From NCBI RefSeq assembly GCF_900115595.1, contig NZ_FOXA01000004.1:1-64000 (forward strand): 64,000 nt of DNA, given 5' to 3'. The position numbers and the translations under genes were made by a program. This DNA is from Tranquillimonas alkanivorans (GTDB taxonomy: Bacteria; Pseudomonadota; Alphaproteobacteria; Rhodobacterales; Rhodobacteraceae). Every line of letters begins with the position of its first letter. Positions within the stretch are counted from its first letter, which is position 1. Below are positions 18,024 through 26,434 of the stretch, one piece after another. The notes under the pieces are model-generated. The model saw only the letters and a list, made by a program, of their open reading frames with translations. It searched no databases and was not told the origin of the DNA.

Positions 18024-18056
18024 TCGACGCAGGCACCGCGGTGCCTGAAGCGTCGA
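18024..18056. repeat. Long inverted repeat behind coxM
   Basis: Perfect arms TCGACGC/GCGTCGA (18024-18030 with 18050-18056) enclose the 16-base palindrome AGGCACCGCGGTGCCT (18031-18046), with a three-base bulge GAA. The structure lies 36 bases behind the coxM stop. It could end the cox transcript or bind a protein; there is no T tract. The rest of the 290-base gap 17989-18278 shows no gene I can support. Confidence 0.5.
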
Positions 18057-18278
18057 GCTGGCCAATACTGTGCGGCTGGCGGAAGACGGCTGATGTACTT
18101 CAAGGCGTCAATCCCGTCGTACCTCGTCGACGTGTTTGACTGTCGGCTCATCCGTGTGCCTGGTCTTCGGGTGCTTCCTTGACGGCAGCGCTTCTGCCGC
18201 TCTTCCCCTTGCGCGCAAGCTGAGCCAACATGCCGCGAACGGCGGGCTCGGCACCGTCTTCGTGTGCTGGGGGGTGAC

Positions 18279-19754
18279 ATGCGGTTCTGGATCACGATCG
18301 CGCTGACATTCGTGCTGTCCGCCGTCGGGCTGACCTACGAGATCGCCGCGGGCCGGGTGCTCGCCCCGTTCTTCGGCACCTCGCTGCTGACCTGGACGGC
18401 GGTCATCGCCACCGTGCTCGCCGGCTTCTCGCTCGGCAGCGCGCTGGGCGGTCTGATCGCCGAACGCGAGCGGCGGGCTGCGGCGGGGCTCGTGCGCATG
18501 GCGCTGGTGGCCACGGCGGTCCTGATGGCCCTGTCGCCGTCGGCGCTGGGGCTGGTCTACGCGATGGGCGCGCGGGGCACCGGCGGGATGCTGGTCAGCG
18601 TCTTCCTCGCCTTCTTCCCCGCGTCGGTCTGCGTCACGCTGCCTTCGCCGTTCCTGGCCAAGGCCGCCGTCGAGGCGCGGCCGGGGCGGGAGGGGTCGTC
18701 ACTGGGGCTCGTGCTCGCGTCCGGGTCGTCAGGCGCCATCCTCGGCGCGATTCTTGCGGGCTTCGTCGCGCTGCCGCTGGCAGGATCGACGGCGACCTTC
18801 GCCGGGTGCGGTATCGTCGCGCTGCTCTGCATCTTCTTCGTGCGCGGGGGCCGGCCCGGCGGCGGGGCGCGGGCCGTCAAGTTGGGATCGGAGCCGCAGC
18901 CCGGCGTTGTAGTTGGCGCTGCGGCCTTCATCCTGTTCGCGGGCATCGCCGGGGGATCTACGTGCCGGTACGAATCCGGCCTGTCGTGCATCCATGTCGT
19001 GCGCGATGGCGACGAGGTCCGGCTTTACTCGGACGGCACGCTCCAGGCGGCCGAGCGGACCGTCGCGGAAGGCGATGCCGGAGCCTCGGGCGACCTCGCC
19101 CTGTCTTACACGCGGTGGCTTTGGGCGCGCCTCGATCGCGACCTCGGGCCGGCGCCCTCGGTCCTGTTCGTGGGCGGGGGCGGCTACACGCTGCCCACGA
19201 AGCTGCTCGAGTCGCGTCCGGCCGCGCGGGCGGTTTCGGTCGAGATCGACCCGCTCATCACGAGGGTGGTGGAGCAACATTTGCCGAACGCGGGCGACAT
19301 GATCGAGCGCACCGGCCACGAAGTCGGCGGCGAGGGGGACGGTCGGCTCGGCATCGTGCACGCCGACGGTCGGGTCTTCCTGAACGGGACCGAACGCCGC
19401 TTCGACGCCGCCGTGATGGACGCGTTCTCCTCGGGCTCGGTCCCGGCGCACCTGGTCACGCGCGAAACCTACGAACGCCTCCGCACGATGGTGGACGGCC
19501 CTGTCTACGTGAACCTGATCGACACGCCCGACGGGCCGCTGGCCCGCGGCGTGCACGCGATCCTCACCGAACTCTACCCGCACGTCCGGGCGGTGCAGGG
19601 ATCGTCGACGGAGGGCGGGCGGGTCAATATCCTGCTGGCGGCCTCGCGCGAGCCGCTGGCGGCCTTGGATGCACTCCCCGACGGCTACCGGCCCGTCAGC
19701 ATTTCGCCGGCCCGCGCATTCACCGACGACCGCGGCTGGGTCGGTCATCGATAG
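18279..19754 (+). CDS. Membrane-fused spermidine-synthase-like protein
   Basis: A 491-residue protein with an amino half of about seven hydrophobic segments (residues 1-225) and a carboxy half with a spermidine-synthase-type Rossmann fold. The nucleotide loop is VLFVGGGGYTLPTKLL (about 300-315), followed by SVEIDPLI and VMDAFSSGSVPAHLV. Such fusions are common in proteobacteria and are annotated as spermidine synthases, but their real product is mostly untested. Start ATG at 18279 is preceded by GGGGGGTGAC; a GTG five codons upstream is less likely. It stands alone between the cox unit and a lytic transglycosylase. Confidence 0.8.
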   Translation: MRFWITIALTFVLSAVGLTYEIAAGRVLAPFFGTSLLTWTAVIATVLAGFSLGSALGGLIAERERRAAAGLVRMALVATAVLMALSPSALGLVYAMGARGTGGMLVSVFLAFFPASVCVTLPSPFLAKAAVEARPGREGSSLGLVLASGSSGAILGAILAGFVALPLAGSTATFAGCGIVALLCIFFVRGGRPGGGARAVKLGSEPQPGVVVGAAAFILFAGIAGGSTCRYESGLSCIHVVRDGDEVRLYSDGTLQAAERTVAEGDAGASGDLALSYTRWLWARLDRDLGPAPSVLFVGGGGYTLPTKLLESRPAARAVSVEIDPLITRVVEQHLPNAGDMIERTGHEVGGEGDGRLGIVHADGRVFLNGTERRFDAAVMDAFSSGSVPAHLVTRETYERLRTMVDGPVYVNLIDTPDGPLARGVHAILTELYPHVRAVQGSSTEGGRVNILLAASREPLAALDALPDGYRPVSISPARAFTDDRGWVGHR

Positions 19755-19840
19755 GAGACACCGCGCCCCTGCATCACCGGGCGGCTTTGGCTGAAGGCGA
19801 CAGCGCGCTACCCTTCGCGTGTCGCAGACAGGGACCACCC

Positions 19841-20770
19841 ATGCACATTGCACGCCGTCTCGCCCTTCTCGTGGTCGTGCTCCTCCAGCCTGCGCAGGCG
19901 GCCGAGCGGGCGTGGCCCGAACTGGCGCTTGCGCCGCCGCCGTCGCGGCCAGCTGCGCCCGAGGCGCGCGTGCGGTGCACGGCGGACGGCGCGCACTGCA
20001 TCCGGAGCGAGAGCTACCTGCGGGACGTCTGCCGGGTGATCGCAGCCGCGGCGGTGGCGCACGGGCTTGACACGGGCTTCTTCGCGCGGCTCTTGTGGCG
20101 TGAAAGCCTGTTCGACCCTTCCGCGGTCAGTCCGGCGGGGGCGGAGGGTATTGCGCAGTTCATGCCGGGCACCGCACGCCTGCGCGGCCTGGCCGACCCG
20201 TACAACCCGGCGGCGGCCACCTTCGCCTCGGCCGCCTATCTCGCCGATCTGGTGGCGGAGTTCGGCAATCTCGGGCTCGCGGCGGCGGCCTACAACGCCG
20301 GGGAAAACCGCGTCCGCGACTATCGCGCCGGCGAGCGGGGGCTGCCGGCGGAGACGCGGTCCTACGTGCTGGCGATCACCGGCCACAGCGGCAAGGCGTG
20401 GCGCGACGCGCCGCCGGATCGGGTGAATCTCGCCCTGTCCGAAGGGGACAGCTTTCCGCAGGCTTGTGAAGCCAAGGCGGGGACGCGCACCATCGCGGCC
20501 TTCCGGGCGCCGACGAGCCGACCGCCTCGGGGCGTCGTCGTGGCGGCCGCGCGGCAGCGTACGGCGGCCGAGACCTACGCCGAGCGGGTGCAGAGACGCC
20601 ACGCGGCTCTTCTCGGGGAGCAGGACATCGCCTTCGTGAGCGGGAACATCAGCGGCGTGCCGGCAGCCCGCGTGACGGCGCAGGTTCCGTTCGCCGACCG
20701 GAACAGCGCGCTGGCATTCTGTCGGCGGATGAGAGCGGACGGCGGCTTCTGCCGCGTTCAGCGGAACTGA
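19841..20770 (+). CDS. Lytic transglycosylase (SLT domain) with a C-terminal SPOR-like segment
   Basis: Cleaves peptidoglycan strands in the periplasm. The 309 residues start with a Sec signal (cleavage after AQA, residue 20). The SLT fold spans about residues 60-190, with the catalytic glutamate E88 in LLWRESLFDP, then GAEGIAQFMPGTA and AAAYNAGENRV, all classic for the family. The last 45 residues (DIAFVSGN to the end) resemble a degenerate SPOR repeat. Start ATG at 19841; a longer open frame runs back through the preceding gene and is not used. Confidence 0.87.
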   Translation: MHIARRLALLVVVLLQPAQAAERAWPELALAPPPSRPAAPEARVRCTADGAHCIRSESYLRDVCRVIAAAAVAHGLDTGFFARLLWRESLFDPSAVSPAGAEGIAQFMPGTARLRGLADPYNPAAATFASAAYLADLVAEFGNLGLAAAAYNAGENRVRDYRAGERGLPAETRSYVLAITGHSGKAWRDAPPDRVNLALSEGDSFPQACEAKAGTRTIAAFRAPTSRPPRGVVVAAARQRTAAETYAERVQRRHAALLGEQDIAFVSGNISGVPAARVTAQVPFADRNSALAFCRRMRADGGFCRVQRN

Positions 20771-20835
20771 GGCGGCGCGGCAATGGGCTAGCTCTACACA
20801 ATTTCCCTTCAAACGAGCGGGCCAAGCTCCGAAGC

Positions 20836-20901
20836 GGCAGGCGGGACCGCGCCGTCCCGCCTGCCGTATCGTTCGCCGGGCGGGATCACCCGGCGAACGA
20901 T
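20836..20901. terminator. Two strong hairpins between convergent genes
   Basis: The first stem is 12 base pairs (20836-20847 with 20854-20865, loop CGCGCC). The second is 13 base pairs (20868-20880 with 20889-20901, loop CGGGATCA). Both are perfect. Neither is followed by a T run, but they lie between two genes that converge (stops at 20770 and 20981) and probably block read-through or protect mRNA ends. Confidence 0.55.
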
Positions 20902-20980
20902 CTGGGCTGGCGTCGCCTGCATCGGGGCGCGGCATCGTGTTGATCCGCTGAACGCCCATTGAGGCGACTGCCATGGGGCG

Positions 20981-22498
20981 TCATTCCCGGAACAGGTCGT
21001 GCTCCACGCCGGCGGCTTCAAACAAATAGTCGCGGCTGGCCTCGAGATCCTGGCGCAGGCGCTCGACGTCATAGCCCACGAGCTGACCGCCCCACTTCTT
21101 CACCTGCCCGGCGACGAAGACGGTATCGACGTTGTTCCGCTCCATCAGCGTGACCACCGCGCCCGGCGCATGGTTTAGCGGGGCCACGTTGATCGCCTCG
21201 GCGTCGAGCAGGACGATGTCGGCCTCCTTGCCCGGGGTGAGGCTGCCGACCTTCGAGTTGAGCTTGAGCCCGCGCGCGCCCTCGAGCGTGGCGTGACGGA
21301 TCGCGTCGATCGAGCGCATGAGGCCGGGGTAGGATTCACCGGCCAGCGCGCGCTCGTTGGCGAACATGCGCTGCAGGGTCATCATCGAGCGCATCTGCGT
21401 GAATGGATCGGCCGTCATGGTGCACTCGACGTCCGAGGACAGCGATGTGCTGATCCCGAGGTCCAGCGCCTTCTGGATCGGCGGCGTGCCGTGGCGCATC
21501 TGCATCTCGATCGGCACCGCAAGCGAGATGTGTGCGCCCGCGTCCGCCGCCGCCTGCCACGCCATGTCGGACATGCCGGTCATGTGGATGAAGATGTTGT
21601 CGTCCGAGAACATGCCGTCCTGGGCAAGCTGATCGAAGGTCGGCGCCATTCCGAAGGTGCCGACGACGTGCAGCGCGACGGGCAGGCCCAGCTCGCGGCC
21701 GATGCGCCAGCTTTCCTCCCAGCCGGGAAGGTAGATCTCGCCACCCATCACCATGGTCAGAAGCTGGTCGTCGGACGAGAACCACTGCTCGCGGATCCGG
21801 GCCGCGTCCTGCGGGTACTGGGCACGGTCGCCCCAGCCTTCGAAGTAGCCGAAGACGCCGCGGCGGCCCGCGTCGCGCATGCCCTCGATGGCGGCGTCGG
21901 AATGCTCTGGCGAGTGGTGGATCTGGCTGACGTCCATCACCGTGGTCACGCCCGCGTCAAGCTGGGCGATGCCGGCGAAGAGCTCGTTGATGTAGACGTC
22001 CTCTGGCCGGTAGACCATCGAGAACTTCTGCAGGATCGTGTCGTAGTAGTTGATCGCGTTGGCGGCGATGCCGTCGTCGACCAGGATCCCGTCGGCGAGG
22101 TAGCTTCGCAGCGCCGTCTCAAACTGGTGGTGGTGCGTGTCGATGAAGCCCGGCATGACGATCTTGCCGGTGGCGTCGACCACCACGGCATCCGGCGCCT
22201 CGATCTCGCGGGCGACCTCCACGATACGCGCCCCGTCGATCAGCACGTCGCCCACGGCCAGGTTGCCGACCGTGTCGTCCATCGACAGCACGACCCCGCC
22301 CTTGAGAAGCACGCGGCGGCCCGGCGTGTTCAGGCCTTCGGGCATCGAGCGGGCGGCAGTATCCTGCGCGCGGGCGTCACGCGCGCCAGCGAAGATCCCG
22401 GTGCTCGCCGCCGCGCCGGCAAGCGCACTGGTCTTCAGGAAATCCCGGCGGGTGGGGCAGGCGGCCGAGGCCTTCCCGCTCTTGCACAAACGGCACAT
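20981..22498 (-). CDS. Tat-exported amidohydrolase-family metal hydrolase
   Basis: A 505-residue hydrolase of the amidohydrolase superfamily, in the TrzA/AtzA (chlorohydrolase/deaminase) branch. A twin-arginine signal RRDFLK (17-22) followed by an alanine-rich stretch to about residue 45 suggests folded export, unusual for this branch. The metal site includes H122 and H124 in DTHHHQ, a histidine in ALHVVG, another in FIHMTG, and an aspartate in SSDVECT. Start ATG at 22498 has a good AAGGAGAG site. It is third in the minus-strand unit after the dioxygenase and the IclR regulator, so it probably acts on a precursor or intermediate of that pathway in the periplasm. The substrate is unknown. Confidence 0.85.
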   Translation of the reverse strand: MCRLCKSGKASAACPTRRDFLKTSALAGAAASTGIFAGARDARAQDTAARSMPEGLNTPGRRVLLKGGVVLSMDDTVGNLAVGDVLIDGARIVEVAREIEAPDAVVVDATGKIVMPGFIDTHHHQFETALRSYLADGILVDDGIAANAINYYDTILQKFSMVYRPEDVYINELFAGIAQLDAGVTTVMDVSQIHHSPEHSDAAIEGMRDAGRRGVFGYFEGWGDRAQYPQDAARIREQWFSSDDQLLTMVMGGEIYLPGWEESWRIGRELGLPVALHVVGTFGMAPTFDQLAQDGMFSDDNIFIHMTGMSDMAWQAAADAGAHISLAVPIEMQMRHGTPPIQKALDLGISTSLSSDVECTMTADPFTQMRSMMTLQRMFANERALAGESYPGLMRSIDAIRHATLEGARGLKLNSKVGSLTPGKEADIVLLDAEAINVAPLNHAPGAVVTLMERNNVDTVFVAGQVKKWGGQLVGYDVERLRQDLEASRDYLFEAAGVEHDLFRE

Positions 22499-22601
22499 CC
22501 CTCTCTCCTTTTTCGGTGTGCGAAAGATATTTCGAAGGCTACCGGAGATGTGGAGGAAGTCACGACCTTTCCGTGCGACTGGCCTGTGCGTGTGCGCAGG
22601 C

Positions 22602-23432
22602 TCAGAAGCCGCTGGAGCGCATCACGGAAGCCAGCATCGGGTAGCGGGCGAGGGTTTGGGTGATGCGGGAAGACGCTGCGCGGAGGTCCTGCAGCCGTTC
22701 CGCCACGAGCTGGTCTGGCGTGACCATGCCGGTGTAGCCCGACGAGTTGAGCGCCGCGACCGTGACGCCATCCGGTCCGCGGATCGGCACGGCGAGCGCG
22801 GTGATCCCGTAATCGAGCTGATCGACCGTCGTCGCGTAGGCGAGTTCGCGGACGCGATAGACGGCGCGCTTGAGCTCTTCCTTGTCGATGCAGGTCTTGT
22901 TGGTCAGGGCGCGCGGCCGGGCCATCTCGAAGAAGCGGTCGAGCTCGTCGTCAGGCAGCCCCGCGACCAGCACCCGGCCGAGCGAGGTGGCGAGGGCCGG
23001 ATAACGGGCCCCGACCACGGCGGTGGCGCGCCGGGCGCGCTGCACCGAGTAATGGGCGATGTAGATCACATCCTCGCCGTCCAGCGTCGCGACCGAAGAC
23101 GCGTCGCCGTGAAGCTCGACGAGCGAGCGCAGCTCGGGCTGGAGCAGCTCGTCGATGCGCGCCGAAAAGTAGAAGGAAGAGCCCAGGCTCATCACCTTCG
23201 GCGTCAGGTGGAACCGCTTGCCGACCTGCCCGACATAGCCGAGCGCCGTGAGGGTGATCAGGCTGCGCCGCGCCGCAGCGGGGGAGAGTCCCACTTCGCG
23301 CGCGACCTCGCTCAGCGTCATCTCGCTGTTGGCCGCGCCGAAGGCCTCGAGGATCGAGAGACCCTTGGCGAGGGCCTCGACGAACTCGGCCGGCTTCTTG
23401 GCTGGTTCAGGCTGGGTCGCGATGCCGTTCAA
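22602..23432 (-). CDS. IclR-family regulator, PcaR/PobR-like
   Basis: A 276-residue regulator with a winged helix-turn-helix near residues 18-80 (MTLSEVAREVGLSPAAARRSLITL) and an effector domain with RYPALATSLGRVLVAGL and DYGITALAVPI. The opening FVEALAKGLSILEAF and overall plan are those of the PcaR/PcaU/PobR group, which respond to aromatic acids or their ring-cleavage products. The only sensible start is TTG at 23432, with AAGGAG directly before it and the dioxygenase stop six bases upstream, so expression may depend on translational coupling. It probably controls both arms of the 20981-30392 cluster. Confidence 0.87.
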   Translation of the reverse strand: MNGIATQPEPAKKPAEFVEALAKGLSILEAFGAANSEMTLSEVAREVGLSPAAARRSLITLTALGYVGQVGKRFHLTPKVMSLGSSFYFSARIDELLQPELRSLVELHGDASSVATLDGEDVIYIAHYSVQRARRATAVVGARYPALATSLGRVLVAGLPDDELDRFFEMARPRALTNKTCIDKEELKRAVYRVRELAYATTVDQLDYGITALAVPIRGPDGVTVAALNSSGYTGMVTPDQLVAERLQDLRAASSRITQTLARYPMLASVMRSSGF

Positions 23433-23437
23433 CTCCT

Positions 23438-24301
23438 TCAGCCCTCCGGCGCCAGAACGAAGTCGAACTTGAACTTGGCGTCTGGCTGTTTCTCGAGGTG
23501 GTACTCGAGCTTGTCGGACTTCTTAACCGGCTCCACCTTCGCGATCAACGACTTGCGCACACCGAAAACGGCGTCGTTGTCGAGGTACTCGGTGTTCTCG
23601 AAGAAAACCTCGGTTGTGATGTCGCGCATGCCGGGCGCACGTACGATGTAGTGCAGGTGCGCTGCGCGCCAGGCATGGCGGTTCCCGGCGCGCAGGAGTT
23701 GTCCCACCGGACCGTCATAGGGCACGGTATAGGGCTTCGGCAGAACGGTGGTGTAGTAGTACTCGCCGTTCTCGTCCGTGGTGAACTTCCCGCGCAGGTC
23801 GTACTTGTCCTGGCCCTGTTCCTGCTCCTGGATCGGGTACGTGCCCGAGCCGTCCGCCTGCCACGTGTCCACGATCGCGCCGGGGATGGGCTTGTGCAGG
23901 ATGTCGGTGACGCGGCCATGCACCAGGACGGTCGCGCCGTCGCGGTCCTGCGACAGGTCGGCGCCCAGTTTCATCTCGGGCGCGTCGTCCAGGTAGAAGG
24001 GCCCCAGGTTCGAGCCCTCGGTCGCGCCGCCGCGAGTGTTGAGCATGTCCACCAGGGCCGAAAGCCCCAGCACGTCCGAGAGCAGGATGTATTCGTGCCG
24101 CTCCGGCGTCGAGATCTTCCCGCAATCGTAGAGGAAGTTGAGCATGCCCATCCACTCGTCATGGGTCAGGTTCACCTCGCGCGTGTAGTCATGCAGGTGG
24201 TCGATGAACGTTTCGAGCAGGAACTTGAAGCGGCTGCCTTCCTCGGTCTGGAACGACTCCTTCACGGCCTCGGTGAGGTTGTACTGGTTCACGGTTCTCA
24301 T
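23438..24301 (-). CDS. Intradiol ring-cleavage dioxygenase (catechol / hydroxyquinol 1,2-dioxygenase type)
   Basis: Non-heme Fe(III) enzyme that opens an aromatic diol ring between the two hydroxyls. The 287 residues have an amino-terminal helical dimerisation domain (1-95) as in catechol and hydroxyquinol 1,2-dioxygenases. The iron ligands are Y155 (GTYPIQ), Y191 (KPYTVPYDGPVG), H215 and H217 (AAHLHY). The text around Y155 (DTWQADGSGTYPIQ) is closer to hydroxyquinol than to catechol enzymes. Start ATG at 24301 follows GGGAGGAGGAC. It heads a unit with an IclR regulator and an amidohydrolase. The usual next enzymes (maleylacetate reductase, muconate cycloisomerase) are absent from the window, so the ring substrate may be atypical. 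Confidence 0.9.
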   Translation of the reverse strand: MRTVNQYNLTEAVKESFQTEEGSRFKFLLETFIDHLHDYTREVNLTHDEWMGMLNFLYDCGKISTPERHEYILLSDVLGLSALVDMLNTRGGATEGSNLGPFYLDDAPEMKLGADLSQDRDGATVLVHGRVTDILHKPIPGAIVDTWQADGSGTYPIQEQEQGQDKYDLRGKFTTDENGEYYYTTVLPKPYTVPYDGPVGQLLRAGNRHAWRAAHLHYIVRAPGMRDITTEVFFENTEYLDNDAVFGVRKSLIAKVEPVKKSDKLEYHLEKQPDAKFKFDFVLAPEG

Positions 24302-24415
24302 GCTGTCCTCCTCCCGGATCAGAAACTTCCGATAAATCAGGCGCCTTCGCAGCGCAGCAACATTTCTTCTTGACGGGAAGCTAAAACGCTCAGTAGTTTT
24401 CGGCAAGAGTAAAAA

Positions 24416-24434
24416 TGTTCGCACAGCGAAAACA
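24416..24434. promoter_or_regulatory. Palindromic putative operator in the dioxygenase / citryl-CoA lyase gap
   Basis: TGTTCGCACAGCGAAAACA holds perfect arms TTCGC (24418-24422) and GCGAA (24426-24430) around ACA, with further partial symmetry outside. GTTCG half-sites are typical of operators bound by PobR/PcaU-type IclR proteins, and such a gene lies 1 kb away. The site lies directly upstream of the ribosome site of the plus-strand operon in a 146-base divergent gap. Binding is inferred. Confidence 0.5.
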
Positions 24435-24447
24435 ACTGGAGGAAACC

Positions 24448-25260
24448 ATGCGGATCGGGAAACAGGATCAGGCCCAGACGGCGATCGCCACGTCGGATGC
24501 CGACAGCATCACCGTGCGGGGGCGCGATCTGTGCGGCGACCTGATCGGCAAGCTCGACTTCACCACCTATTTCTGGCTGCTGGTGACGGGGCGGGAGCCG
24601 GACGAGAGGCAGCGCGCAATGATGGACGCCTGCCTGATCTCGATCGCCGAACACGGGCTCGTCCCGTCGGTGCAGGCCGCGCGGATGACGCTGGCCGCTG
24701 CCCCCGAAGCCTGGCAGGGCGCCATGTCGGCCGGCCTTCTCGGGATGGGGTCGGTCGTGGCCGGTTCTTCCGAGATCGCGGGCCGCTACATCGTCGAGGT
24801 GTTGCAGGACAGCCGCGACAAGGGCATCAGCCTCGACGACGCGGCGGTGCAAAGCCTCGAGGCGCTGAAGGCGCAGAAGAAGAAGGTCCCGGGGCTGGGC
24901 CATCCGCAGCATTCCTCGGGCGACCCGCGGGCGAACCGCCTGCTCGACATCGCGGACGAGCTGGGCGTGACGGGCGACCACATCCGCACGCTGCGGGTGC
25001 TGGCCGAGCACGCGCCGAAGATCATCAACCGCCCGCTGCCAATCAACGTGTCGGGCGCCATCCCCGCGACGATTCTGGACGCCGGCTGGCCGGTCGAGGC
25101 GCTCAAGGCGGTGCCGCTTCTGGCGCGCACGGCAGGACTTGCTGCGCACCTCTTCGAGGAAAGCCAGCGCTCGATCGGCTTCATCATGTCCCACCACGCC
25201 GACCTCGCCATCTCCTACGACGGAGAGGGAGCGCAGACGGCCGACCACAAGACCGCCTGA
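24448..25260 (+). CDS. Citryl-CoA-lyase-like protein (citrate synthase fold)
   Basis: A 270-residue protein of the citrate synthase / citryl-CoA lyase fold, about two thirds of the length of citrate synthase and lacking its small-domain extensions. Visible landmarks are AEHGLVPS with H69, VPGLGHPQH with H152, and GDPR with R161, which correspond to the catalytic and CoA-proximal positions of the family. Start ATG at 24448 follows GGAGGAAACC. It opens an operon with a CoA transferase 11 bases downstream. It probably splits a citryl-CoA-like 3-hydroxyacyl-CoA into acetyl-CoA and an oxo acid, or runs the reverse condensation; the substrate is not known. Confidence 0.8.
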   Translation: MRIGKQDQAQTAIATSDADSITVRGRDLCGDLIGKLDFTTYFWLLVTGREPDERQRAMMDACLISIAEHGLVPSVQAARMTLAAAPEAWQGAMSAGLLGMGSVVAGSSEIAGRYIVEVLQDSRDKGISLDDAAVQSLEALKAQKKKVPGLGHPQHSSGDPRANRLLDIADELGVTGDHIRTLRVLAEHAPKIINRPLPINVSGAIPATILDAGWPVEALKAVPLLARTAGLAAHLFEESQRSIGFIMSHHADLAISYDGEGAQTADHKTA

Positions 25261-25271
25261 GGAGGCGATAC

Positions 25272-26414
25272 ATGAAGATCCTGAAGGATATCCGCGTCAT
25301 CGAACTGGGCACCTACATCACCGGGCCCGCAGCCGGGATGCATCTGGCCGACCTGGGCGCCGACGTCATCAAGGTCGAGCGGCCGGGCACGGGCGACCCG
25401 TTCCGCGCCTTCAAAGGCGGTCTCTATTCGCCGCACTACCAGACCTACAACCGCAACAAGCGCTCGGTCGCGATCGACACGAAGGACCCGGACGAGCGGC
25501 AGGTGCTCTACGACCTCGTGGCGACGGCGGACGTGTTCATCCAGAACTTCCGCCCTGGCGTGGCCGAGCGTCTGGGCGTGGGCGAGGACGACCTGCGCAA
25601 GGTGAACCCGTCGATCATCTATTGCGCGATCTCCGGCTTCGGCACATCGGGGCCGTCGCGGGATCGGCCGGCCTATGACACCGTCGCGCAGGCGGCGAGC
25701 GGGTTCCTGCGGCTGGTGACGCCGCCCGAAAATCCGAGGGTGATCGGCCCGGCCATCGCCGACGCCATTACTGGCCAGTACGCGGCAATGGGCATCCTTG
25801 CCGCGCTACTCGAACGGTCGAAGACGGGCGAAGGGCATCGGCTGGACATTTCGATGCTCGAGGCGATGACGCATTTCAATCTCGACAGCTTCACCCACTA
25901 CTTCAGCGTGGGGGAGGTGATGGGCCCGCTGTCGCGTCCGGTCGTCTCGCAGTCCTACACCTTCGAATGCTCCGACGGGAAATGGATCGCGATCCACATG
26001 TCTTCGCCCACGAAGTTCTGGGAGGGGCTGCTGAAGGCGACCGACCAGTGGCAACTCAACGACGATCCGCGCTTCAACGAGCGGCTGGAGCGCATCCAGC
26101 ACCAGGACGAGTTGATCGAGCACTTCACGCCGATCTTCAAGCAGATGACGCGCGACGCGTGGTGCGAGAAGCTGCTCGCCGCCGAGGTGCCGCACTCGCC
26201 CGCCTATGACAGCGACGAGGCGCTCGAGGATCCGCAGGCGCAGCACCTCAATATCAAGGTCAGCACCAGCCACCCGGAGATGGGGGAGTGGACCACCGTG
26301 CGCGCGCCGTACTCGTTTGACGGCGAGCCGGACCTGGACGTTCTGCCGCCGCCGACGCTTGACGAGCACGGCGAGGAGATCCGCGGCGAGCTCAGGCGCC
26401 GGAAGGCGGGATGA
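25272..26414 (+). CDS. CaiB/BaiF family CoA transferase
   Basis: Class III CoA transferase that moves CoA between carboxylic acids. The 380 residues show the family opening LKDIRVIELGTYITGPAAGMHLADLGADVIKVE, cut here into MKILKDIRVIELGTYITGPA and AGMHLADLGADVIKVE (residues 1-36), then NKRSVAIDTK, FRPGVAERLG and CAISGFGTSGP. The acyl-anhydride-forming aspartate is D164 in AIADAITGQY. It lies between the citryl-CoA-lyase-like gene and a YciI gene, so it probably makes the CoA thioester that the lyase cleaves. Acid and CoA donor are unknown. Confidence 0.9.
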   Translation: MKILKDIRVIELGTYITGPAAGMHLADLGADVIKVERPGTGDPFRAFKGGLYSPHYQTYNRNKRSVAIDTKDPDERQVLYDLVATADVFIQNFRPGVAERLGVGEDDLRKVNPSIIYCAISGFGTSGPSRDRPAYDTVAQAASGFLRLVTPPENPRVIGPAIADAITGQYAAMGILAALLERSKTGEGHRLDISMLEAMTHFNLDSFTHYFSVGEVMGPLSRPVVSQSYTFECSDGKWIAIHMSSPTKFWEGLLKATDQWQLNDDPRFNERLERIQHQDELIEHFTPIFKQMTRDAWCEKLLAAEVPHSPAYDSDEALEDPQAQHLNIKVSTSHPEMGEWTTVRAPYSFDGEPDLDVLPPPTLDEHGEEIRGELRRRKAG

Positions 26415-26434
26415 GACGGGCAGGGGAGGAGACA

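Noticed and set aside
20836-20901. Riboswitch or small RNA
   Set aside because: Two simple perfect hairpins between convergent genes explain the structure; no known RNA motif is seen.
24361-24400. A sigma-70 promoter with TTGACG at 24370
   Set aside because: No acceptable -10 element at 16-18 bases spacing, so a promoter was not called.
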